Shown piece after piece: positions 1 through 5,434 of a stretch of 5,999 nucleotides of DNA. Within the stretch, counting starts at the first letter, position 1. Every line of letters begins with the position of its first letter. The position numbers and the translations under genes are program-made. The DNA comes from Synechococcaceae cyanobacterium. GTDB taxonomy: Bacteria; Cyanobacteriota; Cyanobacteriia; PCC-6307; Cyanobiaceae. The DNA lies in the NCBI GenBank assembly GCA_947460085.1, contig CANHGA010000133.1, positions 1-5,999 of the forward strand, given 5' to 3'. The notes beneath the pieces are model-generated. The model saw nothing but the letters and a program-made list of their open reading frames with translations. It did not search any database and had not been told where the DNA came from.

Positions 1-790
1 AGATCTCTTCAAGTCTCAGTTGGGTTGATTCCAGGATCGTCAGGTCCACATCTTCGGCTGAAGACTTGTCGCTAAATCCGAAGGGATTGTCGAGGTCGCT
101 GATGAGATGAAGGATGAAAACGAGTATCCAAGAAAGGCTAAACAAGAAGAATCCATTGTTATAAATTGATGTGGCGTCGTTCTTGATTAGCGTGAGTCCG
201 AGGCAAAGGATTCCAGCTGCTGCGTAGGCCAACAGGTAAACAATGGTGGCGAAATCGGTTTCACGGATCACTTCGATGCGATTGAGGCTTCGAAGGATGG
301 ATCCCATTTCGCCCATCAGACGTCCCTTAAGCGTCGAGTCTTTCAGCCAAGCACTGGCTTTGACGGAATGGTCATGGGTCAGGCTGTAATTGGCCATGAC
401 TTGCTCGGTGCTAATTTCTCCTTTGATCCAGCGAATAATGCTGCGGCAAAGGTAGTAAATGGATTGGAGCTCCTCCTGAATCTGTGCGCCAGGGGCGTGA
501 ACGGGTATGGCTTTGATCTCCTTGGAGAGTAAGTAAAGGGCTGTCGCAATCTCCCCGGGTAGTTTCTCGCTCTCCTTGTAATCGCTTAATACGCCATTAA
601 GCAAGAAGCCAAGCAGAAATACGGTTGCTGCAACGAGCGATGAAAAGAGTGGACTTACTTCGAGTATGTCAAGTCCTAGTTTATTGACAAGGGCCCTAAG
701 GAGTACAAACCCTGCGGATGCGAACGAAATTCTTATGATGAGGACAATGAGCCTTCCCCTTTTGACTCTGTTTGGGTAGGGAGAGTTCAC
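1..790 (-). CDS. Bestrophin-like four-helix membrane protein, C-terminus cut by window edge
   Basis: The minus strand is open from a GTG at 790 to base 1, giving 263 codons with no stop. The only in-frame start after the upstream TGA is this GTG, with just a weak GAG-type ribosome site. Hydrophobic segments lie at about residues 14-35, 48-68, 181-201 and 213-231, in two pairs separated by a soluble region of about 110 residues. After helix 2 comes SDYKESEKLPGEI (69-81), and after helix 4 comes DLDNPFGF (232-239) followed by an acidic stretch. Two helix pairs plus a PFG motif and a D-rich tail recall bestrophin/UPF0187 and DUF4239 proteins, which form or resemble anion channels. That assignment is by eye; the reading frame itself is firm. 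The gene is AT-richer than the rest and uses AGA, AGG, ATA and GGA codons, suggesting transfer. By analogy with bestrophins, only a short C-terminal piece should be missing. Confidence 0.85.
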   Translation of the reverse strand, partial: MNSPYPNRVKRGRLIVLIIRISFASAGFVLLRALVNKLGLDILEVSPLFSSLVAATVFLLGFLLNGVLSDYKESEKLPGEIATALYLLSKEIKAIPVHAPGAQIQEELQSIYYLCRSIIRWIKGEISTEQVMANYSLTHDHSVKASAWLKDSTLKGRLMGEMGSILRSLNRIEVIRETDFATIVYLLAYAAAGILCLGLTLIKNDATSIYNNGFFLFSLSWILVFILHLISDLDNPFGFSDKSSAEDVDLTILESTQLRLEEI

Positions 791-873
791 AAAGAATTTA
801 TCTCAATATCTTTTTTAGCTTAGGACCTGCTTGCTGGGCTTGTCTTCTGCAATGCATCGCTTCTGCTTGCTGG
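791..873. other. Intergenic gap with an 11-bp direct repeat
   Basis: This gap separates two minus-strand genes. It holds two copies of CTGCTTGCTGG, at 827-837 and 863-873, the second ending just before the stop codon of the GAP-type gene. A T6 run lies at 811-816. I see no hairpin followed by a T-run on the minus strand, so no intrinsic terminator is called. The base composition changes across this gap. Confidence 0.5.
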
Positions 874-1560
874 TTAGGCGCTTGCAAGGGCGCTGGGCAT
901 CAGATCGAGGCCATGCAGGCCTTCGTAGAGGAGATAGGCGCCCAGCACCAGGGCCAGGACCCCCACAAGCCATTCCGCCTTGTGTTGAAGCCAGCCCTCC
1001 AGCTTGGTGATCGATTCCCGAATGCCGCCGCCGCTCACGAGCCAGGCCAAGGGGGGGAGCAGCAGCAGGGAGCTGGCCATCAAGGTGAACAGCCCTGTCA
1101 CCTCGGCATCGGCCTTGAGGCCCGGTTCGTTGAGCAGCAGCAGGCCCGCCTCCTTTAAATAGAAGACCAGATTTTCCGGGGTGAGCAGGGCGCTGATTGC
1201 GCCGATCCCAAGCAGCGCAGCCGTGCTGAAGTCGGGCAATTGGTTCATCAGTTTGAGGGCCATGCCCTCCTCTCCGATGTTGGCCTGGGGGGTGAGTTGG
1301 TACAGGCCCAGGCCAATCAGGGCACCGGCGCCCAGTAAGTCGATCAGCACCTGCTCCCGGCCGCCATGGCTCAAGTTGATGGAGAAGGCTTCGCCAATGG
1401 CCATCAACACCGCGATGGCCAGGGCATTGGCCGTCGCCCATCCGGCCACGTAGGTGAGGGCCCGTTGCAGGGGGGATTTGCCAAGCAGCAGCAGGGTCAC
1501 CACCCCGATGTGCAGGGGGCTGAAGGCAATGCCAATCCCAAACAGCGACGACTTGGTCAC
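874..1560 (-). CDS. GAP/SfLAP-type six-helix membrane protein
   Basis: The protein is almost entirely hydrophobic, with likely membrane helices at about residues 6-27, 34-57, 70-87, 111-126, 156-175 and 197-212 of the 228-residue form. An S-P pair sits inside helix 1 (residues 14-15), and TPENLVFYL (about 127-135) follows helix 4. This matches the pattern of the GAP family (related to the mycobacterial sulfolipid-1-addressing protein), thought to move lipids or small molecules across the inner membrane; the cargo here is unknown. I chose GTG at 1560 because it places the S-P motif where the family has it. The frame stays open to a TTG at 1641, which would add 27 residues made largely of FSPGLL/SPAL repeats with an AGGT ribosome-site candidate. 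Neither start has a strong Shine-Dalgarno. It lies downstream of the 52-residue gene on the same strand. Confidence 0.85.
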   Translation of the reverse strand: MTKSSLFGIGIAFSPLHIGVVTLLLLGKSPLQRALTYVAGWATANALAIAVLMAIGEAFSINLSHGGREQVLIDLLGAGALIGLGLYQLTPQANIGEEGMALKLMNQLPDFSTAALLGIGAISALLTPENLVFYLKEAGLLLLNEPGLKADAEVTGLFTLMASSLLLLPPLAWLVSGGGIRESITKLEGWLQHKAEWLVGVLALVLGAYLLYEGLHGLDLMPSALASA

Positions 1561-1626
1561 CAGGGCTGGTGACAGGAGACCTGGTGAAAAAAGCAGGCCT
1601 GGTGAGAAAAGGGCTGGCCCCACCAG
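1558..1626. repeat. Cluster of CTGGTGA direct repeats at the GAP gene start
   Basis: CTGGTGA occurs at 1566-1572, 1581-1587 and 1599-1605, and a fourth CTGG lies at 1614. The unit starts are 15, 18 and 15 nt apart. The first copy forms a perfect inverted repeat, CACCAG-GG-CTGGTG (1558-1571), and the last forms CTGG-CCCCA-CCAG (1614-1626). All spacings are multiples of three, so the repeats may be coding (if TTG 1641 is the start), or they may be an operator array just upstream of GTG 1560. Confidence 0.65.
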
Positions 1627-1713
1627 ATGGAGAGTGCTCAAGCCAACGACCTAGCGCTGATGAGGCTTGATTCTCGAAGACCAGCCTGGCCCATTGCGAG
1701 CCAGAGAACCGAA

Positions 1714-1872
1714 CTAGTTGGCCAAGCCCCGCTGGGGTGCCCACTGCTGGATCAGGCTTTCCATCCGGACCACCTGGTAGCGGGTCTGCTCGTTGGGCTG
1801 GTCCGCATAGGCGCTGCGGAAGGAGCGCAGGGCGGCATCCAGGGACAGCAGAACGGGGTGATTGTCTTGCAT
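1714..1872 (-). CDS. Small hypothetical protein, 52 aa
   Basis: The 52-residue product begins MQDNHPVLLSLDAALRSF and continues with a charged, helical-looking stretch containing NEQTRYQVVRMESLIQQW. There is no signal peptide or membrane helix, so it is probably a small cytoplasmic helical protein. I do not recognise a named family. The frame can be extended to an ATG at 1935, but the added 21 residues are arginine-rich and unconvincing, and that ATG has no ribosome site, so I chose the ATG at 1872. No strong Shine-Dalgarno is visible there either. It is divergent from the Nif11 gene and upstream of the GAP-type gene on the same strand. The sensible amino-acid composition is the main support. 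Confidence 0.55.
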   Translation of the reverse strand: MQDNHPVLLSLDAALRSFRSAYADQPNEQTRYQVVRMESLIQQWAPQRGLAN

Positions 1873-2024
1873 GAAACGGCGATCTATGGAATGTAAATAA
1901 AACCTTAAGCGACCTCTCCGGGGCGACCGGCCCATTTGGAGGTTTATTCACGGCGTTGGGCTCCCCAGATGGGCAAATCAACGCATGAAAGCCTTCGCCA
2001 GGCCAAGCTGTCGTCGTCTCGGCG
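1873..2024. promoter_or_regulatory. Divergent intergenic region
   Basis: These 152 bp separate the minus-strand 52-residue gene from the plus-strand Nif11 operon, so promoters for both directions should lie here. The left third is locally AT-rich (around 1890-1912), in contrast to its surroundings. I cannot point to convincing -35/-10 boxes. ACCTC near 1911 and GAGGT near 1940 could pair, but the stem is short with a long loop. Confidence 0.4.
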
Positions 2025-2249
2025 ATGGGGAGCGTGGCCCGCGAACAGTTGAAAGCCTTCCTGGTGCGCATGCAGGACGATGCCGCCCTCAAGCAGCAGG
2101 TGCTGGCGGCGGCCACCGCCGATGACGTGGCCCAGATAGCCCTCAAGCTCGGTTTTGAGTTTTCAGGCGACGAATTGCTGCGGGCCTCCGGCCAGCGCTT
2201 TGACCGCGTCACGGTGCGCAAGAACGACATCCCTGGCGAATACAACTAA
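2025..2249 (+). CDS. Nif11-domain small protein (leader-peptide-like, no core)
   Basis: The 74-residue product starts with the typical Nif11 pattern: REQLKAFLVRMQDD (about 6-19), an alanine-rich helix, DDVAQIALKLGFEFSGDEL (about 34-52), then a C-terminal tail RVTVRKNDIPGEYN. Nif11 domains occur in cyanobacterial proteins of unknown role and as leader peptides of some ribosomally made natural products. Here the double-glycine cleavage site and a Cys/Ser/Thr-rich core are absent, so a peptide-precursor role is unlikely; it is better called a stand-alone Nif11 protein. ATG 2025 has no clear ribosome site. GTG 2034 would begin at AREQLKAF, closer to the usual family start, but its GGGGAG lies too near. 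The stop is 5 nt before the methyltransferase start, indicating a shared transcript and probably translational coupling. Confidence 0.88.
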   Translation: MGSVAREQLKAFLVRMQDDAALKQQVLAAATADDVAQIALKLGFEFSGDELLRASGQRFDRVTVRKNDIPGEYN

Positions 2250-2254
2250 ATCCT

Positions 2255-2902
2255 GTGATCCAGTCCCTGCTTACGGAAGCCCAGCGCCAGAAGCTGGATG
2301 CCAACAGCGATGAGCTGTTCTATGCCCAGCCCCGCTTTGTCCAGCACCTCGATGGGGCCTTTCGCAGTCGCCTCACCCAGCTTTACCGGGAGCGCCTGAA
2401 GCCGGGATCCGTACTGCTCGATTTGATGGGTAGCTGGGTGAGTCACCTGCCCGAGGAGGTGAGCTTTGGCGAGGTGATCGGCCATGGCCTCAATGGCCAG
2501 GAGTTGGCCGCCAACCCCAGGCTCAGCCGCCATTTTGTCCAAAACCTCAACGTCAACCAGCAGTTGCCCCTCGAAGACCGGTGCCTGGATGCGGTGTTGA
2601 TCGTGGCGGGCTGGCAATACCTGCAGCAACCCGAGGCCGTCGCCGCCGAGCTGAAGCGGGTGCTGCGCGGCGGTGGTCAGTTGATCGTGGCCTTTTCCAA
2701 TCGCATGTTTGCCCAGAAAGCTCCCCAGGTTTGGTTGGACGGTTCCGATCGCGACCACCTGGACTACGTGGCCAAGGTTCTGGCCCATGGCGGTTGGCTG
2801 ATTGAGGCCGTCATCGCCGAAGACACCAAGCTGGAAGGCCCCCTGGGCTGGCTGGGCGGCAAGGGTGATCCCTTCTTTGCCGTGGTGGCCCAGCGGCCCT
2901 AA
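2255..2902 (+). CDS. Class I SAM-dependent methyltransferase
   Basis: The product of 215 residues starts at GTG, 5 nt after the Nif11 gene. An N-terminal helical cap ending in FRSRLTQLYRERLKPG (36-51) leads to strand 1 and the motif VLLDLMGSWVSHLP (53-66), which replaces the canonical DxGxGxG SAM loop. A second conserved block runs GHGLNGQELAANP (76-88), with E83 a candidate for the cofactor ribose. Then NLN...LPLEDRCLDAVLI (97-116) corresponds to the usual motif around the D of the fourth strand, and LKRVLRGGGQLIVAFSNR (133-150) is the typical post-motif III region. It should transfer a methyl group from S-adenosylmethionine in the cytoplasm; the substrate cannot be read from the sequence. 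DLMxSWVSHLP proteins are, as far as I recall, shared by cyanobacteria and plants, which argues for a conserved cellular role. Confidence 0.9.
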   Translation: MIQSLLTEAQRQKLDANSDELFYAQPRFVQHLDGAFRSRLTQLYRERLKPGSVLLDLMGSWVSHLPEEVSFGEVIGHGLNGQELAANPRLSRHFVQNLNVNQQLPLEDRCLDAVLIVAGWQYLQQPEAVAAELKRVLRGGGQLIVAFSNRMFAQKAPQVWLDGSDRDHLDYVAKVLAHGGWLIEAVIAEDTKLEGPLGWLGGKGDPFFAVVAQRP

Positions 2903-2978
2903 TCAATCCCGTAACAATTCCGGCAGGTTTCCAAGTAGCAGGCATCCTGGACGCACATCCGAGGATTTGCCCGTTCGA
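2903..2978. other. Short spacer between methyltransferase and flavoprotein genes
   Basis: The spacer is 76 bp, with no hairpin plus T-run that would end transcription. GAGGA at about 2961-2965 lies some 13 nt before the flavoprotein ATG and is a weak, distant ribosome-site candidate. Read-through from the methyltransferase gene is plausible. Confidence 0.4.
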
Positions 2979-4208
2979 ATGCCCCAATCCATCGCCGTGA
3001 TCGGTGCCGGAGTGGCTGGCTGCGGACTGGTATCCCAATTGCGTCGCCTGGGGGTGCGTTCGCCGATCAGCCTTTGGGAAACGGGGCGCGGCCCCGGGGG
3101 GCGGGCGAGTACCCGGCGTTCCAGGTTTGATCAGCAGGTTGCGGTTGACCATGGGGCCCCCCTGTTCAACCTCACCTCCCAGGCCGATCCGACGTTGCTG
3201 GATCCCCTGGTGGCTGGCGGCTGGATTGAGCCCTGGACTGGTGGGGTGGCGGGCCTCGAGGGGGAGTCCCGGCTCGAGCTCGGCAAGCCCGATGCCTTTG
3301 GTTTGGGCCGGCTTTACCGCGGTGTCGGCGGGATGGACCAGCTCTGCCGGGGATTGTTGGCCATTGGCTCGGCTGCAGGCCCCATCGATGCCCACTACGG
3401 CACCCTGGTGCGCCATCTCGCCAAGGTGCCCGGGGGCCCCTGGCAGCTGATCGGCCGCGAAGGCGACCCCTTGGCCGAGGCCGATTGGCTGGTGCTGGGC
3501 AGCACCCTGTTGGCCCATCCCCGCACCCAACGGATCTTTGAGTGGCCGGAGGTGCCCCTCAAGGCGGCTGCCGCCGCCCTCAACGATTTGCAGCTCGACC
3601 ACGCCCTCACCACCATCGCTGGCATTCGCAGCGAGGCCAGGAGCAATGCCCTGTTCGTCCTGCCGGCGGCCTGGGCGGAGCCGTGGCTTGCCCTGCCCTT
3701 TCGCCTGCTCCATTGCGATGCGGCTGCCCAGCAGCGTTGGGGATTGCGGCGGATCACCATCCAGCCCCTGGCCGATGGTCGCTGTGTGGTGGTGGCCCAT
3801 TCCAGCAATGCCTTTGCCGCCGACCATCTCGATGTCTACGGCACCCATTCCGCCATAGCCCAGATCCTGCAGTTGCCCCCTGAGGACGGCAAGGAAGACA
3901 CGGTGATCGCCGCCCTCCAGCAGGCCTTGGTGCAGGCCCTGGCTCCCTGGCTTGGGGATCCCAGCGGTGATGCCAACCTGTGGCAGTCCAGGCTCACGGG
4001 TTTGGCCAAGCCCGATCGGCAGTTGATGCGCTGGGGGGCGGCCTTCCCGATGGCCCCAGGCTTGCCCACGGAGTTGATGCTCTGCCCCCAAAGCCAGGTG
4101 GCGTTCTGCGGGGATTACCTCGCTGGCGAGGGCTTTGGCCGGGTCGAAGGAGCCCTGCGCAGTGGGGAAGCGTTGGCCCGCAAACTCACCCTGCAGGACC
4201 TGGGCTGA
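2979..4208 (+). CDS. FAD/NAD(P)-binding renalase-like oxidoreductase
   Basis: The 409-residue product opens with a dinucleotide-binding fold: IAVIGAGVAGCG (5-16, GxGxxGxG) and the acidic residue E34 at the end of strand 2, followed by GRGPGGRASTRR (36-47), which binds FAD phosphates in the amine-oxidase/renalase superfamily. DHGAPLFN then FGLGRLYRGVGGMDQLCRGLL are further family blocks, and the C-terminal FCGDYLAGEGFGRVEGALRSGEALA is the second FAD-contact motif with its closing helix. The length fits the family (COG3380-like). It should be a soluble FAD-dependent oxidoreductase; the substrate is unknown. The frame is open back to 2802, inside the methyltransferase gene, but homology-like sequence begins exactly at ATG 2979, so the longer form is rejected. 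The 3' end overlaps the opposing DUF1499 gene by 23 bp. Confidence 0.92.
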   Translation: MPQSIAVIGAGVAGCGLVSQLRRLGVRSPISLWETGRGPGGRASTRRSRFDQQVAVDHGAPLFNLTSQADPTLLDPLVAGGWIEPWTGGVAGLEGESRLELGKPDAFGLGRLYRGVGGMDQLCRGLLAIGSAAGPIDAHYGTLVRHLAKVPGGPWQLIGREGDPLAEADWLVLGSTLLAHPRTQRIFEWPEVPLKAAAAALNDLQLDHALTTIAGIRSEARSNALFVLPAAWAEPWLALPFRLLHCDAAAQQRWGLRRITIQPLADGRCVVVAHSSNAFAADHLDVYGTHSAIAQILQLPPEDGKEDTVIAALQQALVQALAPWLGDPSGDANLWQSRLTGLAKPDRQLMRWGAAFPMAPGLPTELMLCPQSQVAFCGDYLAGEGFGRVEGALRSGEALARKLTLQDLG

Positions 4209-4608
4209 CCAGGGCCTGGTGCAGGGCTTGCAGCCGCTGGTTGTTGACACCGAGATCCGAATCGCCGAGCCGGGACACGGAGCGGGCCTGGAGGGAGCCG
4301 GTGCCTTCCTGGGCATAGAGCTCCAGGTCATCGACAAAGCCAAACAATTGGCTGGTGGCGGTGGCATGCAGGTAGCCAGGGCGCTGCTCCACGATCAGGG
4401 TGCGAGGGCTGGCCGCAACCACGGCTTGCAGGGTGGCAAAGGCGGCTTCTGGATCGGCTACGGCCCAGTCGGCGCGGGCACAATGGGCGCTGCTCTCGCA
4501 GGGAGACAGGCTGCCAGCGTGCACCCCCAGATTCCCTGGCAAGGGCCCCTCAAGGTGTAGGCCAAGCACCAGGAACACGCTGGTGACGATTGCAAACAGG
4601 CTGGTCAT
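4186..4608 (-). CDS. DUF1499 family protein
   Basis: The 140-residue product has a hydrophobic N-terminus (residues 4-19) that acts as signal peptide or anchor, so the rest is expected outside the cytoplasmic membrane. The DUF1499 signature is clear: LGVHAGSLSPCESSAHCAR (27-45) with C37 and C43, FGFVDDLELY (89-98), and ARSVSRLGDSDLGVNNQR (108-125). Proteins of this family are common in cyanobacteria and chloroplast-bearing organisms; their biochemical role is not established. ATG 4608 follows the stop of the 61-residue gene by 2 nt, so the two form one unit with coupled translation. The stop codon lies inside the 3' end of the opposing flavoprotein gene. Confidence 0.9.
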   Translation of the reverse strand: MTSLFAIVTSVFLVLGLHLEGPLPGNLGVHAGSLSPCESSAHCARADWAVADPEAAFATLQAVVAASPRTLIVEQRPGYLHATATSQLFGFVDDLELYAQEGTGSLQARSVSRLGDSDLGVNNQRLQALHQALVSPGPAG

Positions 4609-4610
4609 GG

Positions 4611-4796
4611 TTACTTCGAGGGGGGTGGCGTGTTTTGGGGCGAGGAGCTTTGGGGCGTTGGGTTTTGGGGTGAGAGCCCGGAGTCAAGCTCCAAATCCAT
4701 TTCCGCTACAAACAGCACCAGGCCGCCGATGCAGGCCAAGGCGGCCAGAAGCAAGACCAGGTGGCGGCGGTCAAATCGGGTCTGGGGATCAGCCAT
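4611..4796 (-). CDS. Small single-helix membrane protein, 61 aa
   Basis: A basic N-terminus (residues 5-12) is followed by one strong membrane helix (about 13-31, VLLLAALACIGGLVLFVAE) and a low-complexity tail rich in Pro, Ser, Gln and Asn with two SPQN units (42-45 and 52-55). I know no named family. The basic side suggests N-in, with the proline-rich tail in the periplasm or lumen. ATG 4796 has a weak AGGG about 5 nt upstream. The stop is 2 nt from the DUF1499 start, so a shared function in the envelope is a reasonable inference. Confidence 0.72.
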   Translation of the reverse strand: MADPQTRFDRRHLVLLLAALACIGGLVLFVAEMDLELDSGLSPQNPTPQSSSPQNTPPPSK

Positions 4797-4966
4797 CAGC
4801 CCTGGTGCAGCTCATGGGTAAAACGTTCATGGTTCAGTCGACCCATCATTGCGTTTGTTGTTGCGCTGTGACGGTTTGATTCGCCTTGGTCTCGATCAGG
4901 GCACAGCGCGTTGCGGGTCGGCTTGGCCATGGCTATGCCTGGGTCACCGGTGAGTGATGGGGAGGC
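4797..4966. promoter_or_regulatory. Divergent intergenic region with a palindrome
   Basis: These 170 bp lie between the minus-strand membrane-protein unit and the plus-strand HTH gene and should hold both promoters. TCACCGGTGA at 4944-4953 is a perfect 10-bp palindrome ending 13 nt before the HTH gene start. ATGGGT near 4813 and ACCCAT near 4840 are inverted but far apart. No clear -35/-10 pair is visible. A reading frame crosses on the minus strand (to 5215), but it mirrors the HTH gene and is not believed. Confidence 0.45.
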
Positions 4967-5434
4967 ATGCGACCTGTTCCGAATCAGCCGAGGGCTTCCC
5001 GTAAGCACCGGCCCCACCAGAGCCAGGCGAGGCTCCCGGTCGAGCTGGCCGATCAGATCGATCTGGTGAATCAGGCGGTGGGTTATTTCGCTGACCAGTG
5101 CAGTGAGGCCATCGAGCTGGAATCGATGGCGGAAGCCCTGGGCGTTAATGGCGACTGGCTTGATTTGTGTTTTGACCACTGCCGCGGCAAGACCCCGTTT
5201 CAATCTCTCCAACATCTGAGGCTGAACCGGCTGTTTGAGGGCATTGCGGCCCAGCCCCAGATCACCCTGCAGCGGCAGGTGGATCGCTGCGGGCTGGCCT
5301 CGGTGATGGGGGCAAACCAGTCCTTTGAGCAGTTGTTTGGCATTGGCCTGGCCCCCTTCCGCCGGATGTGCCGCCGCGCGGCGCGGGACCGCCAGGTGGC
5401 CAGCATGGGGCTGCCCTATCCCAACCGAGCTTGA
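4967..5434 (+). CDS. Stand-alone AraC-type HTH transcription regulator
   Basis: The 155-residue product has a basic, unstructured-looking N-terminus (1-22) and then a degenerate AraC/XylS DNA-binding domain. The first helix-turn-helix is around ESMAEALGVNGDWLDLCFDH (52-71) followed by GKTP (74-77). The linker helix carries R85 and L86, the second unit is around 99-124, and the closing motif GLAPFRRMCRRA (127-138) matches the family GxxPxxYRR ending. No sugar- or ligand-binding domain is present, so it is about half the usual AraC length and must sense its signal otherwise, if at all. ATG 4967 is the first start after an in-frame TGA at 4955; GGGGAGG lies only 1 nt before it, which is too close for a normal ribosome site. 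The end overlaps the glycosyltransferase start by 4 nt. Confidence 0.85.
   Translation: MRPVPNQPRASRKHRPHQSQARLPVELADQIDLVNQAVGYFADQCSEAIELESMAEALGVNGDWLDLCFDHCRGKTPFQSLQHLRLNRLFEGIAAQPQITLQRQVDRCGLASVMGANQSFEQLFGIGLAPFRRMCRRAARDRQVASMGLPYPNRA

Noticed and set aside
809..816. T-run as a terminator
   Set aside because: It is on the plus strand with no GC-rich stem before it and no plus-strand gene ending there.
815..2245. 476-codon open frame on the minus strand
   Set aside because: It runs antisense to the Nif11 gene and across the GAP-type gene in another frame. Its translation is Pro/Gly/Arg-rich without domain patterns, typical of GC-rich shadow frames.
2025..2249. RiPP precursor peptide
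   Set aside because: The Nif11 domain is present but there is no Gly-Gly cleavage site and no Cys/Ser/Thr-rich core after it.
2745..2756. HIP1-like cyanobacterial palindrome (GCGATCGC)
   Set aside because: Only a partial match, CCGATCGCG; no full HIP1 octamer was seen in the window.
2802..2978. N-terminal extension of the flavoprotein
   Set aside because: The 59 extra residues overlap the methyltransferase gene in another frame and lie before the Rossmann motif that should start the protein.
2811..4367. 518-codon open frame on the minus strand
   Set aside because: It lies antisense to the clear renalase-like flavoprotein and its product is low-complexity; open only because of high GC.
4796..5215. 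139-codon open frame on the minus strand
   Set aside because: It overlaps the AraC-type HTH gene, whose motifs are recognisable; this frame has none.
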